A stretch of DNA of 64,000 nucleotides from Halocynthiibacter namhaensis (GTDB lineage: Bacteria; Pseudomonadota; Alphaproteobacteria; Rhodobacterales; Rhodobacteraceae). The position numbers were made by a program, and so were the translations under genes. The stretch spans positions 1 through 64,000 of the forward strand of contig NZ_JWIF01000011.1 of the NCBI RefSeq assembly GCF_000812685.1, in the 5' to 3' direction. Within the stretch, counting starts at the first letter, position 1. Each line of letters begins with the position of its first letter. This document shows positions 1 through 8,874 of the stretch, one piece after another. The notes below the pieces were generated by a model, which was not told the DNA's origin, did not search any database, and saw only the letters and a program-made list of their open reading frames with translations.

Positions 1-482
1 CCAATCAGAAATGGGCTGGCGACATCAGCTACATTTGGACCAGCGAAGGTTGGCTGTATCTTGCCGTCATCCTTGACCTGTATTCTCGCCGCGTCATCGG
101 CTGGGCTATCAGTAACCGCATGAAGAAGGATCTGGCAATCCGGGCGTTAGATATGGCCGTTGCTTTGCGCCAACCACCGGAGGATTGCATTCACCATACG
201 GATCGTGGTTCACAATATTGCTCAAATGAGTATCAGAAGCGCTTGTCCAAGCACGGTTTCAAGGTCTCGATGAGCGGCAAGGGAAATTGTTATGATAATT
301 CTATGGTCGAGACGTTCTTCAAATCCATTAAGGCTGAGCTGATTTGGCGCAACCGTTGGGACACACGCCGTCAGGCTGAAGGCGCGATCTTCCAGTATAT
401 CAACGGGTTCTATAACCCGCGCCGTCGCCACTCATCGCTTGGCGGGAAAAGTCCCTTGGCTTTTGAGCGAAAGGCCGCATAA
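1..482 (+). CDS. IS3-family transposase OrfB, C-terminal part
   Basis: This is the catalytic DDE integrase core that cuts and joins DNA ends during transposition. Whole codons begin at base 3 and read NQKWAGDISYI, so the gene starts before the window. The three catalytic acids are visible: Asp in WAGDISYI, Asp in HHTDRGSQY and Glu in VETFFKS. Exactly 35 residues separate the last two, the classic DD(35)E spacing. The C-terminus (YNPRRRHSSLGGKSPLAFE) is typical of IS3 OrfB proteins. The visible frame is intact. OrfA and the programmed frameshift region are outside the window, so activity cannot be judged. Confidence 0.93.
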   Translation, partial: NQKWAGDISYIWTSEGWLYLAVILDLYSRRVIGWAISNRMKKDLAIRALDMAVALRQPPEDCIHHTDRGSQYCSNEYQKRLSKHGFKVSMSGKGNCYDNSMVETFFKSIKAELIWRNRWDTRRQAEGAIFQYINGFYNPRRRHSSLGGKSPLAFERKAA

Positions 483-520
483 ATGAGTTCAGAGACCGGA
501 ACGTAAGCGGGACAAGACCA
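1..520 (+). mobile_element. Right end of an IS3-family insertion sequence
   Basis: The window opens inside an IS3-type element. The transposase gene ends at 482, and the element probably ends with the CA at 519-520. Read on the opposite strand, that end starts TGGTCTTGTCCCGCTTA, which resembles an IS3-family terminal inverted repeat beginning with TG. The left end lies outside the window, so the target duplication cannot be checked. The boundary at 520 is inferred from the terminal motif alone. Confidence 0.75.
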
Positions 521-596
521 GCGTGCCAGTGGTTTGGAAGCAAACGCCTTATTGCATTTAGTCAAGCTTGCGACGCCACGGCACTTTGCCGGGCTA

Positions 597-641
597 TTGA
601 CCTGAATCGTGGCTTTGGCGTATTAAATGAACAAGCGTTCA
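597..641 (+). promoter_or_regulatory. Candidate sigma-70 promoter and operator-like repeat upstream of ivd
   Basis: TTGACC at 597-602 and TATTAA at 621-626 are separated by 18 bases, a good match to a housekeeping promoter. Just downstream, GAACAAGCGTTC at 630-641 is an inverted repeat (GAAC, four-base centre, GTTC) that could be an operator. The site lies 77 bp beyond the IS end and about 70 bp before the ivd start codon. It was found by eye and is not experimentally supported. Confidence 0.4.
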
Positions 642-696
642 ATAAATCGGGTCGCGGGTGTAAATATCGCCGGACCAGCCTCAATAGGAGCCAGCC

Positions 697-1860
697 ATGT
701 TTAATGCCGTGATGAATTTCGACCTTGGTGAAGACGTCAACGCCCTGCGCGATATGGTGCATCGTTGGGCGCAGGACCGGATCAAACCGATGGCCGCTGA
801 GATTGACCAATCAAACGAATTCCCGGCGGAACTTTGGCAGGAAATGGGCGAGCTGGGCCTGTTGGGCGTCACCACACCTGAGGAATACGGCGGGGCGGGC
901 ATGCCTTATCTCGCGCATGTGATTATTGTTGAGGAACTCGCGCGGGCTTCGGCCTCGGTCTCGCTGTCATACGGAGCGCATTCCAACCTGTGTGTGAACC
1001 AAATTCGCCGCAATGCCACCGAAGAACAGAAACAAAAATACCTGCCGAAACTGATCTCTGGTGAACATGTGGGCGCTTTGGCGATGTCTGAAGCTGGCTC
1101 TGGTTCTGATGTGGTGTCCATGAAGCTGAAGGCGGAGAAACGCAACGGTTACTATGTGCTCAATGGCACGAAATACTGGATCACCAACGGCCCAGACGCC
1201 GACACTTTGGTGGTTTACGCGAAAACCGACCCAGACGCTGGCCCCAAGGGCATCACGGCCTTCATCATCGAAAAAGACATGGTGGGTTTCAGCACATCCA
1301 AGCATTTCGACAAGATGGGCATGCGCGGATCGAACACGGCGGAACTGGTGTTTGACAACGTAGAAGTGCCGTTTGAAAACGTGCTGGGCGAGGAGGGCAA
1401 AGGCGTCAACGTCTTGATGTCTGGCCTTGATTATGAACGCGTGGTTCTGTCGGGCATCGGCACGGGCATCATCGCGGGTTGTATGGATGAGGTCATGCCC
1501 TACATGGCGGAACGCAAACAATTCGGCAAACGCATCGGGGATTTCCAACTGATGCAGGGTAAAATCGCCGATATGTACACCGCGATGAACTCAGCGCGGG
1601 CCTATGTCTATGAGGTCGCCAAAACCTGTGATCGCGGTGAAGTCACCCGTCAAGATGCCGCCGCCTGTGTGCTTTACGCGTCGGAAGAAGCCATGAAACA
1701 GGCTCACCAAGCGGTGCAGGCTATGGGGGGCGCGGGCTTTATGAATGACAGCGCTGTGTCACGGATGTTCCGCGATGCGAAATTGATGGAAATCGGCGCA
1801 GGTACGTCGGAAATTCGCCGCATGTTAATTGGCCGTGAACTGATGGGGGCGATGGGGTAA
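697..1860 (+). CDS. ivd: Isovaleryl-CoA dehydrogenase
   Basis: This FAD enzyme oxidises isovaleryl-CoA to 3-methylcrotonyl-CoA in leucine breakdown and passes electrons to ETF. The 387-residue protein has the full acyl-CoA dehydrogenase fold, with the FAD/substrate motif [18 protein letters not shown] in the middle domain and the C-terminal QAMGGAGF...AGTSEIRR block. The catalytic Glu of isovaleryl-CoA dehydrogenases sits in an unusual helix, and here [10 protein letters not shown] places it at about residue 247, which favours this substrate over straight-chain acyl-CoAs. The ATG at 697 is preceded by TAGGAG. It is the first gene of the leucine cluster, and mccB, mccA, HMG-CoA lyase and the hydratase follow on the same strand. 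Confidence 0.93.
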   Translation: MFNAVMNFDLGEDVNALRDMVHRWAQDRIKPMAAEIDQSNEFPAELWQEMGELGLLGVTTPEEYGGAGMPYLAHVIIVEELARASASVSLSYGAHSNLCVNQIRRNATEEQKQKYLPKLISGEHVGALAMSEAGSGSDVVSMKLKAEKRNGYYVLNGTKYWITNGPDADTLVVYAKTDPDAGPKGITAFIIEKDMVGFSTSKHFDKMGMRGSNTAELVFDNVEVPFENVLGEEGKGVNVLMSGLDYERVVLSGIGTGIIAGCMDEVMPYMAERKQFGKRIGDFQLMQGKIADMYTAMNSARAYVYEVAKTCDRGEVTRQDAAACVLYASEEAMKQAHQAVQAMGGAGFMNDSAVSRMFRDAKLMEIGAGTSEIRRMLIGRELMGAMG

Positions 1861-1891
1861 GCTTCAAGTGATTGTATCTAGGAGATTACAC

Positions 1892-2413
1892 ATGGCCCAT
1901 TCCATTCGAACCCTCACGGCTGTTTTGGCTTTTGCATTATTGCCTGTCGCGACACCATTGGTCGCGCAAGACATCAGTTTTAATGAAAGACTGACCAAGG
2001 AATGTTATTCCCAAAGTGACATTTCCGAGGCGTCACCAACGCGGGAAAGTTGCATTGGGCGCTCAGCCAAGGCTTGTATGGGTGCGTCGGGTGCCGAAGG
2101 CCACGCGCGAAACGAGCTGTGCTTACAGGCCGAATATGACCTGTGGGATCAGATGTCGAGCGGGGCGTATTTCATGTTGGAAGCCCGCTTGGAGGAAATC
2201 GACAGCAATAGCCACGAAGGCACGCCGTCACAGGTGATACTGCTGGAAAATATGCAACGTGCTTGGATCAACCTTCGCAATACACGCTGCACCTTTATGC
2301 AGACACGTTGGCGTCCTGGATCGGATGCAAGGTCTTATGAGATCGACTGCTTGACACGTGCAACTGCAGAGCATTTCTTCTTTCTTGAAGATGAAATGGC
2401 GGGTGGTAGGTGA
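1892..2413 (+). CDS. Exported LprI/DUF1311-like protein
   Basis: A 173-residue protein with a clear signal peptide: basic start, hydrophobic residues 9-20, likely cleavage after LVAQ. The mature part resembles the LprI / DUF1311 family of small cysteine-containing exported proteins, some of which inhibit lysozyme. Family-like features are the CLQAEYDLWDQ stretch, several paired cysteines and the ending AWINLRNTRCTFMQ. The start at 1892 is chosen because AGGAG lies at 1880-1884 and the signal peptide begins there. The gene lies 31 bp after ivd and its stop overlaps the next start, so it should be translated with the leucine operon. A lysozyme-inhibitor role is a family-level guess, and a link to leucine catabolism is unknown. 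Confidence 0.7.
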   Translation: MAHSIRTLTAVLAFALLPVATPLVAQDISFNERLTKECYSQSDISEASPTRESCIGRSAKACMGASGAEGHARNELCLQAEYDLWDQMSSGAYFMLEARLEEIDSNSHEGTPSQVILLENMQRAWINLRNTRCTFMQTRWRPGSDARSYEIDCLTRATAEHFFFLEDEMAGGR

Positions 2414-2970
2414 TGACGTTCTGCTTTCGAAGCCCAATTGTACTGACAGGGGGCTTGTGCCTTGTATTCGCAATCTCTGGCCCGGTTCAGGCCAAGATGT
2501 CCCTGGTTGAGCATGCCATTTCCTATCTGGATGTGTGCTTGGAAACGACAGACTATGTTTACGAGCAGAAGGATAGTGCTGAACGCGGCGGCTCACGTTT
2601 TATCTCTATGTCTGTGCTGTCCTCTCGTTTGGAGACAGACTGCCTCTCAGCGCCATTGGGATATTGTGAGGCTGACGGCCAAGTCGATCCCACGTGTTTG
2701 GAGGCTATCAGGGCAGATATAAATGATCGTGCAACCGAAATGTTTAAGAGTTTGCCAGAAGAAATTCAGGCTGATGGCTTCGCCCCGCGAAATTATGCGC
2801 GAAGACTTGAAGCCGTGCGTCAAGGGCCAACTAAAGCCGACGACTGCCAAGTCCCCGATACATATCCTGAGATCTATTGCGAAGCGCTGGGAAGTACCAT
2901 GCATCTGTATTCTGTTCGTGTTCTAAACCGAATGGTCCAGAGAAATTCATCCGTAGACGGAGAAAACTGA
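2413..2970 (+). CDS. Exported cysteine-rich protein of unknown function
   Basis: I do not recognise this 185-residue protein. It has a signal peptide (hydrophobic residues about 9-22, likely cleavage after PVQA) and six cysteines in the mature part. The spacing DC-LSAPLGY-C-EADGQVDPT-C followed by LEAIRAD loosely echoes the C-x7-C-x14-C-LQAEYD pattern of the preceding LprI-like protein, so the two may be diverged paralogues. The ATG at 2413 overlaps the preceding TGA; a GTG at 2410 is also possible. The stop codon directly abuts the mccB ATG, which points to translational coupling with the carboxylase subunit. The coding potential and signal peptide look real, but the function is unknown. Confidence 0.65.
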   Translation: MTFCFRSPIVLTGGLCLVFAISGPVQAKMSLVEHAISYLDVCLETTDYVYEQKDSAERGGSRFISMSVLSSRLETDCLSAPLGYCEADGQVDPTCLEAIRADINDRATEMFKSLPEEIQADGFAPRNYARRLEAVRQGPTKADDCQVPDTYPEIYCEALGSTMHLYSVRVLNRMVQRNSSVDGEN

Positions 2971-4575
2971 ATGAAACTCACCACCAAAGCTCTGCCAACC
3001 TCTGATGCGTTTAAAGCCAATGTGGCGGCGCATGAGGTTATGATTGACACCATCAGCGATGCGGCGCGTGTGGCTGCTGCGGGGGGCGGCGAGAAATCTC
3101 GTGCGCGCCATCTTTCTCGCGGGAAAATGTTGCCTCGGGAACGGGTGATGAACCTGCTTGATCCGGGCAGCCCGTTCTTGGAGATCGGCGCAACTGCCGC
3201 CCATGGCATGTATGATGGCGCGGCCCCTTGCGCAGGCGTGATTGCGGGCATTGGCCAGGTGCACGGTCAGGACGTGATGGTTGTCTGTAATGACGCGACT
3301 GTCAAAGGTGGCACCTATTATCCGATGAGCGTGAAGAAGCATCTGCGCGCCCAGGAAATCGCCCAGGAATGTCGACTGCCTTGTATTTATCTGGTGGACT
3401 CGGGTGGGGCGAACTTGCCCAACCAGGATGAGGTCTTCCCGGATCGTGATCACTTTGGCCGGATTTTCTACAACCAAGCCAATATGTCCGCCATGGGCAT
3501 CGCGCAGATCGCGGTTGTGATGGGGTCTTGTACGGCGGGCGGGGCCTATGTGCCTGCTATGTCGGATGTCTCGATCATCGTGAAAGAACAAGGCACGATC
3601 TTCCTGGCTGGCCCGCCTTTGGTGAAAGCGGCCACAGGCGAAGTTGTGACGGCGGAAGACCTTGGCGGTGGCGATGTACACACGCGCTTGTCCGGCGTTG
3701 CGGATTACCTGGCCGAGGATGACACACATGCTTTGGCGCTGGCGCGTCGTGCGGTGGAAAGCCTGAACCTGACCAAACCGACGACCGTAAAATGGCGCGA
3801 GTCTGAGGAACCTTTGTATGACGCGGAAGAACTTTTGGGCGTTGTACCGGGCGATTTGAAGACGCCTTATGACATTCGCGAAGTGATTGCCCGGGTTGTG
3901 GATGGCTCGAAATTTGATGAATTTAAGCCACGTTACGGCGAGACTTTGGTCACGGGTTTCGCCCATCTCAAAGGCTGCCCCATCGGGATCATTGCCAACA
4001 ATGGTGTGCTGTTTAGCGAGGCCGCGCAAAAAGGCGCGCATTTCGTGGAGTTGTGTTCACAACGTAATATCCCATTGATTTTCCTTCAGAATATCACGGG
4101 CTTTATGGTTGGTCGGAAATACGAAAATGAGGGCATCGCGCGCCACGGCGCTAAATTGGTAACCGCGGTTGCCACCACAAAAGTGCCAAAAGTCACCATG
4201 GTTGTCGGCGGGTCTTTCGGGGCTGGGAACTATGGCATGGCCGGACGTGCCTATCAGCCACGTTTCATGTGGTCTTGGCCAAATTCACGGATCTCTGTGA
4301 TGGGGGGCGAGCAGGCTGCGGGCGTTTTGGCGACCGTGAAACGGGATGGAATTGAACGTCAGGGCGAGGAATGGTCTGCGGAAGAAGAAGCCGCATTCAA
4401 GCAGCCGACGATTGATATGTTTGAGGAACAAAGCCACCCGCTGTATGCATCCGCGCGTCTATGGGATGACGGAATTATCGACCCACGTGACACGCGTGAC
4501 GTGTTGTATCTGTCCCTATTGGCCGCCCTGAACGCACCGATTGAAGAAACCAAATTCGGCGTCTTTCGGATGTAA
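2971..4575 (+). CDS. mccB: Methylcrotonyl-CoA carboxylase, carboxyltransferase (beta) subunit
   Basis: The 534-residue beta subunit moves the carboxyl group from carboxybiotin to 3-methylcrotonyl-CoA, giving 3-methylglutaconyl-CoA. It shows both halves of the acyl-CoA carboxyltransferase fold. The N-terminal half includes [15 protein letters not shown] and the oxyanion-type loop [16 protein letters not shown]. The C-terminal half includes [15 protein letters not shown] and [18 protein letters not shown]. The [20 protein letters not shown] block separates methylcrotonyl-CoA from propionyl-CoA carboxylases. Its partner mccA lies about 1.3 kb downstream, separated by two uncharacterised genes. 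The ATG follows the previous stop without a gap. Confidence 0.95.
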   Translation: MKLTTKALPTSDAFKANVAAHEVMIDTISDAARVAAAGGGEKSRARHLSRGKMLPRERVMNLLDPGSPFLEIGATAAHGMYDGAAPCAGVIAGIGQVHGQDVMVVCNDATVKGGTYYPMSVKKHLRAQEIAQECRLPCIYLVDSGGANLPNQDEVFPDRDHFGRIFYNQANMSAMGIAQIAVVMGSCTAGGAYVPAMSDVSIIVKEQGTIFLAGPPLVKAATGEVVTAEDLGGGDVHTRLSGVADYLAEDDTHALALARRAVESLNLTKPTTVKWRESEEPLYDAEELLGVVPGDLKTPYDIREVIARVVDGSKFDEFKPRYGETLVTGFAHLKGCPIGIIANNGVLFSEAAQKGAHFVELCSQRNIPLIFLQNITGFMVGRKYENEGIARHGAKLVTAVATTKVPKVTMVVGGSFGAGNYGMAGRAYQPRFMWSWPNSRISVMGGEQAAGVLATVKRDGIERQGEEWSAEEEAAFKQPTIDMFEEQSHPLYASARLWDDGIIDPRDTRDVLYLSLLAALNAPIEETKFGVFRM

Positions 4576-4630
4576 TCTGATGGTGCACATCCCATGCCTA
4601 TATTACACATATGATACGCATATGATTTCT

Positions 4631-4690
4631 GGTTCCAGAGGGGGCGCTGCCCCCGTCCTGCGGACTCCCCCGGAGTATTTCGGGAAAGAT
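4631..4690. repeat. GC-rich intergenic repeat with hairpin
   Basis: After mccB a GC-rich stretch contains the hairpin GGGGGC-GCT-GCCCCC (4640-4654), followed by CCCCCGGAGTATTT and GGAAAGATGAA. Sequences of this form recur between genes in Rhodobacteraceae genomes as far as I remember. It could act as an attenuator or mRNA stabiliser between mccB and the next gene. Only one copy is in this window, so the repeat nature rests on general knowledge. Confidence 0.45.
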
Positions 4691-4704
4691 GAAAGAGATG
4701 TCAC

Positions 4705-5373
4705 ATGAAGGGAATTGGAAAGGCGATTTGGGATCGCATGCCAGAGGTGAAGTTGCCGGAGGTGAAGCTTCCTGAGTTAACGCGTGAAGCAGAGATCGCG
4801 GTTTACATGGTGCATCGGTCGGTGGATGCGGAAGATTACTTTTTTCTGTTCGACTTTGAGGAATTTGTTGCAAAATCTGAGGGCGGGATTTTTGTGAGGC
4901 CTGTGTTGCGGATCTTTACCGGGCGCGATGATTTCAGTCGCACGCGTTTCGCGCGCCAGTTTCGCGAGGTTTTTGCAAGCGAGTTTGATCGCATGCGGTC
5001 GGAAGCTGCCAATAAGAAAAGCGGTTGGTTGAGTTGGGCATCCGCTGGTGAATTTCTGGGCGGTGCCATCGCGAACCTTGTTTTGGCCATTGCCCTAGGG
5101 GCAGGGAAACAAGTGCTGAATTTCACGGGGTTGGCGGGGCTTGTGAAGGGGAAAAGCGACGAGGCCAAGCTGAGGGACGAGTTTGAACAGACCAAGGCGA
5201 AGGTTGAAACTGCATTAAGCCATATTGAGGTGACCGTTCACCGAGAGCTCTATGATCATGCTTACCGGGACGGCTTGAAAGGGAAAGTCAGCGGGATGGA
5301 TCGCGAGGCTTGGCCTTTGCCGGGATTTGTACGCGAACATCTTGCCGATGGTGAAAACGGGTCTTGGTGGTGA
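4705..5373 (+). CDS. Uncharacterised protein in leucine operon
   Basis: A 222-residue protein I cannot assign. The N-terminus carries a short near-repeat (MPEVKLPEVKLPELT, residues about 12-26). Residues about 40-95 form a mixed charged domain (YFFLFDFEEFVAKSEGG, RIFTGRDDFSRTRFARQF). A glycine/alanine-rich hydrophobic stretch at about 115-140 (FLGGAIANLVLAIALGAGKQV) could be one membrane-associated helix, and a charged helical region follows. The ATG at 4705 is chosen with weak GAAAGAG upstream. The end is nearly contiguous with the next membrane gene, so the two are probably translated together. The position between mccB and mccA suggests co-expression with the carboxylase. Function unknown. 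Confidence 0.6.
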   Translation: MKGIGKAIWDRMPEVKLPEVKLPELTREAEIAVYMVHRSVDAEDYFFLFDFEEFVAKSEGGIFVRPVLRIFTGRDDFSRTRFARQFREVFASEFDRMRSEAANKKSGWLSWASAGEFLGGAIANLVLAIALGAGKQVLNFTGLAGLVKGKSDEAKLRDEFEQTKAKVETALSHIEVTVHRELYDHAYRDGLKGKVSGMDREAWPLPGFVREHLADGENGSWW

Positions 5374-5378
5374 ATGTG

Positions 5379-5897
5379 ATGGTTCAAGATAAAGTCGAAT
5401 TTCAACGGGGCGAGATGGATGCGCTGACCGGGTCGCAATGGGTCTATGTGCCGCGTCATGTGGCGCATGGGCATCGGTTGGGGCGCATTGGGGTGATCTT
5501 TTATCTGATCATTTTGTATTTCCTGGCGGAAGTTGTCTTTCATATTGTTGGACTTGGTCAGGGCCTTGGTGGGGACTGGTATTACGATGTTTACAGGCTG
5601 GGCACCCATGCGCTGATGATCGTTCTGTCACTGCTGACCATTGTCGGGATCCTGATGCGTGCCCCCGCGACCATTTTGTTTGTGGTGGCGCATTTCTGCT
5701 TTTCAATTCTGCTTGCGCTGACGGGGCCCATATTTGGGGTTGTCGTTGGGGCGGGCTCATTTCTGGTGCTGTTTTACATGATGGACAGTGATCGGGCGAA
5801 CCTGATTTTCCGGCATCGCTATCGCAGCTGGGTAAACGAAACAGATGCGGCCGGGGCCGCTCAGACAACGCGTAACGCGGGAGAAGCTGATGTTTAA
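5379..5897 (+). CDS. Uncharacterised integral membrane protein
   Basis: A 172-residue protein with about four hydrophobic segments: GVIFYLIILYFLAEVVF, HALMIVLSLLTIVGIL, ILFVVAHFCFSILLAL and IFGVVVGAGSFLVLFYMM. A polar N-terminus and a short charged C-terminus flank them. No family was recognised. ATG 5379 is used; in-frame TTG 5364 and GTG 5367 or 5370 would extend it into the previous gene. The 3' end overlaps the mccA start by 8 bp, so ribosomes finishing this gene could re-initiate on mccA. This coupling argues that the product is made in fixed ratio with the carboxylase. No biochemical role can be inferred. Confidence 0.6.
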   Translation: MVQDKVEFQRGEMDALTGSQWVYVPRHVAHGHRLGRIGVIFYLIILYFLAEVVFHIVGLGQGLGGDWYYDVYRLGTHALMIVLSLLTIVGILMRAPATILFVVAHFCFSILLALTGPIFGVVVGAGSFLVLFYMMDSDRANLIFRHRYRSWVNETDAAGAAQTTRNAGEADV

Positions 5898-7842
5898 GAA
5901 AATACTGATCGCAAACCGGGGTGAAATTGCTTGCCGGGTGATGGAAACGGCGCGCAAGATGGGCGTGAAAACTGTGGCTGTGTATTCGGATGCGGATGCG
6001 AAGTCTAAGCACGTCGCCATGGCGGATGAGGCGGTGCACATCGGGGCGAATGCGCCTGCGGACAGTTATTTGGTGCGGGAACGCATTATTCTGGCCGCCC
6101 AAGACAGTGGTGCTGAGGCGATCCATCCCGGCTATGGGTTTCTCTCGGAAAACCCTGATTTTGTAGAGGCTTGCGAGGCGGCGGGCTTGGCGTTTATCGG
6201 GCCGTCTGCCAGTGCAATTCGCGCGATGGGCCTGAAGGACGCGGCGAAAGCCTTGATGATTGAGGCGGGCGTGCCGGTTGTGCCGGGCTATCACGGGGCG
6301 GATCAGGATCCGAAGCTTTTGAAGGCGGAAGCGGGTAAAATTGGATACCCCGTGTTGATCAAAGCGGTTGCGGGCGGCGGCGGTAAGGGCATGCGTTTGG
6401 TTGAGGCCGAGAGTGATTTTGATGCGGCGTTGGCGAGTGCGATGGGGGAGGCGAAAACAGCCTTTGGCAATGACGCTGTGTTGATCGAGAAATTCGTGAC
6501 TTCCCCGCGTCATATTGAGGTGCAGGTCTTTGGCGACGGCACAAACGCCGTGCATTTGTTTGAACGGGACTGTTCGCTGCAACGTCGCCACCAAAAGGTG
6601 ATCGAGGAAGCCCCTGCACCCGGCATGACCGATGACGTGCGCAAAGCTATGGGTGACGCGGCGACGCGGGCTGCTGAGGCGATCGGCTACGCCGGCGCAG
6701 GCACGGTGGAATTTATCGTTGATGGGTCGGATGGCCTGCGCGTTGATGGGTTTTGGTTCATGGAAATGAACACGCGTTTGCAGGTGGAACACCCTGTGAC
6801 CGAGGCCATCACCGGCGTTGATCTGGTGGAATGGCAATTGCGTGTGGCTGCGGGGGAAACCCTTCCAAAACAACAGGATGAGTTGTCGATTGATGGGCAC
6901 AGTTTTGAGGTGCGCCTATATGCAGAAGATGTGCCTGCGGGTTTTTTGCCTGCCACTGGCACGCTGACGCATTTGCAATTCCCTGAAGGCGCGCGGTCTG
7001 ACATTGGGGTGCGCGCGGGCGATGAAATTTCGCCTTGGTATGATCCGATGATCGCAAAGATCATCACCCATGGTGGGTCGCGTGACATTGCTTTGGGCAA
7101 GATGGCGCAGGCCTTGGCGGAGACGCAAGTTGCGGGGTCTGTGACCAACCTAGCATTTTTGCGTGCGCTGGTACGCCATGATGATTTCGCGGCCGGGCGT
7201 GTGGATACGGGTCTGATTGATCGCGATATTGATACGCTGACGCCGGATCCCGTGCCTTGTATTAAGGCGCGTAGCCTGGCGGCTTTGGGCTTTGCGGGTC
7301 TGGCAGGCGATAACGCCCAGGAGTCCGGATTTGGCCTTTGGGCGCGTGTACCTGTGACGGTGAAGTTCAGCCATAAGGGCGATGAAATCGAGGCCCGCAT
7401 CACCACGATGACGGATCGCAATTTCCATATTGAACTGGACGGTGGTTTTGTGACGGTGACCCGCACCGATGGTATCTGGTGGGTTGGCGGTGACAAAACC
7501 CCGGCTGAGATTGCGGTGCTTGGCGATAATGTCACGGTGTTCTGGGGCAATAATTACCACTTTGAGGGCATTGACGTTCTGGATGTGGCCCATGGCGCGG
7601 GGGGCGACCCAAGCTTGATTGAGGCGCCCATGCCGGGTCTTGTGAAAGCCGTAATGGTTGAAGCGGGGGCCGTCGTGCAAGAAGGCGACGCTTTGGCAAT
7701 TTTGGAAGCCATGAAGATGGAACATACATTGACGGCGGCACGCGATGGTGTGGTGGCTGAGGTTCTATGCGCGGCGGGCGGACAGGTCGAAGCAGGCGCT
7801 GCCTTGATCCGATTGGCGGAAGAAGACGAGGCCGCTGCATGA
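5890..7842 (+). CDS. mccA: Methylcrotonyl-CoA carboxylase, biotin carboxylase/BCCP (alpha) subunit
   Basis: A 650-residue biotin-dependent subunit that carboxylates its own biotin with ATP and bicarbonate for MccB. The order is the N-terminal carboxylase fold (FKKILIANRGEIACRV), ATP-grasp with the glycine loop GGGGKGMRLV near residue 162, catalytic block FMEMNTRLQVEHPVTE, a linker, then a C-terminal biotinyl domain. The biotin-accepting Lys is residue 609 in LEAMKMEHT. The start at 5890 (MFKKILIANRGE) is preceded by GGGAG, and upstream codons in this frame belong to the overlapping membrane gene. The length fits MccA. The stop overlaps the next ATG (ATGA). Assignment as MccA rather than PccA rests on the mccB-ivd-HMGL context. 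Confidence 0.95.
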   Translation: MFKKILIANRGEIACRVMETARKMGVKTVAVYSDADAKSKHVAMADEAVHIGANAPADSYLVRERIILAAQDSGAEAIHPGYGFLSENPDFVEACEAAGLAFIGPSASAIRAMGLKDAAKALMIEAGVPVVPGYHGADQDPKLLKAEAGKIGYPVLIKAVAGGGGKGMRLVEAESDFDAALASAMGEAKTAFGNDAVLIEKFVTSPRHIEVQVFGDGTNAVHLFERDCSLQRRHQKVIEEAPAPGMTDDVRKAMGDAATRAAEAIGYAGAGTVEFIVDGSDGLRVDGFWFMEMNTRLQVEHPVTEAITGVDLVEWQLRVAAGETLPKQQDELSIDGHSFEVRLYAEDVPAGFLPATGTLTHLQFPEGARSDIGVRAGDEISPWYDPMIAKIITHGGSRDIALGKMAQALAETQVAGSVTNLAFLRALVRHDDFAAGRVDTGLIDRDIDTLTPDPVPCIKARSLAALGFAGLAGDNAQESGFGLWARVPVTVKFSHKGDEIEARITTMTDRNFHIELDGGFVTVTRTDGIWWVGGDKTPAEIAVLGDNVTVFWGNNYHFEGIDVLDVAHGAGGDPSLIEAPMPGLVKAVMVEAGAVVQEGDALAILEAMKMEHTLTAARDGVVAEVLCAAGGQVEAGAALIRLAEEDEAAA

Positions 7843-8180
7843 AAGTAATGCGCGGGCAGGTTCACATTGCAGAGCTGTTGTTGCTGGCGATCGTGTCTCT
7901 GCTTGCGCATGCGGTTGGCTATATGCTGCCATTTATCGCTTTCATTGTCTCGGTGCTCTGGCCGATTATGTTGATCCAGCTGGTGTTCGAAGGGGCCTTG
8001 GTTGGGGTGTTTTATGGGCTGCGACGCTTGATCTTTGGGCGCAAAGAAGATCCCATTGAAGAGGCCGTTTCTGAGCCAAAACGCGAAGGAATTGCGGCTT
8101 ATATTTGGTTGTTGCCGATGATTGCGGTGACGGCGGGCTATGCGCGACATTTGATCGAGATGGGCCGTTGGCTCTGGTGA
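7839..8180 (+). CDS. Small uncharacterised membrane protein
   Basis: A 113-residue protein with hydrophobic segments at about 10-55 (ELLLLAIVSLLAHAVGYMLPF, then FIVSVLWPIMLIQLVFEGALVG) and a last one near 88-102 (IAAYIWLLPMIAVTAGY). A basic/acidic loop (RKEDPIEEAVSEPKREG) lies between. The ATG overlaps the mccA TGA as ATGA, a strong sign of coupling, and the GST-like gene follows after 10 bp. No family was recognised. It is one of four membrane or membrane-associated genes interleaved with the leucine enzymes. Confidence 0.6.
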   Translation: MKVMRGQVHIAELLLLAIVSLLAHAVGYMLPFIAFIVSVLWPIMLIQLVFEGALVGVFYGLRRLIFGRKEDPIEEAVSEPKREGIAAYIWLLPMIAVTAGYARHLIEMGRWLW

Positions 8181-8190
8181 GGGGAAGAAT

Positions 8191-8874
8191 ATGATACGTT
8201 TACATCACGCAGCACAGGCGCGGTCCATGCGGGTGATTTGGGTGTTGGAGGAATTGGGGCTGGACTATGAATTGGTCAGCTACAACTTCTTTGATAAATC
8301 CTTGCGATCTGAGGAATATAAGGCGTTGAACCCGGCGGGGCGTGTGCCTGCGATGGAAATCGGCACGGGCCAGGTGATCTGTGAAAGCGGGGCTGCGGTT
8401 GAATATCTGGCTGAGCTGGGGGACGGGGCTTTGTCGCGTGCGCCTGGGTCGCCCGAGCGCGCGGAGTATCTGGATCTGTTGCACTATGCTGAAACCATAG
8501 GCCAGCATTGCGCGAACCTGACGCAAGCGCATATCGTGTTGTACCAGGATTGGATGAAATCGCCGACCCAGATGGGGCTTGAGGCGAAACGTCTGGCTGT
8601 GACCTTGAAGCGTTTGGATGCACAATTGGCTGATGGGCGTGATTGGATGTTGGCGGGCGGGTATTCTGCGGTGGATTGCGCCTTGGCTTACGGTGTTTTC
8701 GTTGGCGCACGATTTACATCCCTTGATGAGATGCCAAATCTTCGTGCATGGTGGGGCAGGTTCAAGGCGCGACCGAGTTTTGCGAAGGCTTTGCCGCAAG
8801 AGGGTGAGCCGCTGATTTACCGTAAGGATTTTTACCCGCCACCTGAGGTGGTGAAACCGGAGGAAAACGCATGA
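8191..8874 (+). CDS. Glutathione S-transferase family protein
   Basis: A 227-residue protein with a thioredoxin-like N-terminal GST domain, including the cis-Pro loop GRVPAME (preceded by LNPA) and the gamma-glutamyl-binding motif CESGAAVEYLAE, followed by an all-helical C-terminal domain with DWMLAGGYSAVDCALAY (the N-capping/helix-6 signature). Such enzymes bind glutathione and conjugate or isomerise electrophiles. The substrate is unknown. A plausible inference is detoxification of reactive enoyl-CoA-derived products such as methylcrotonyl species, since the gene sits between mccA and HMG-CoA lyase and its stop overlaps the lyase start by 4 bp. Confidence 0.85.
   Translation: MIRLHHAAQARSMRVIWVLEELGLDYELVSYNFFDKSLRSEEYKALNPAGRVPAMEIGTGQVICESGAAVEYLAELGDGALSRAPGSPERAEYLDLLHYAETIGQHCANLTQAHIVLYQDWMKSPTQMGLEAKRLAVTLKRLDAQLADGRDWMLAGGYSAVDCALAYGVFVGARFTSLDEMPNLRAWWGRFKARPSFAKALPQEGEPLIYRKDFYPPPEVVKPEENA

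Noticed and set aside
2947-4041. Minus-strand open frame opposite mccB
   Set aside because: Antisense shadow; His/Arg-rich with no recognisable domain.
5509-6900. Long minus-strand open frame opposite mccA
   Set aside because: A shadow of the mccA coding strand with Arg/His-rich nonsense composition and no motif; the plus-strand gene is certain.
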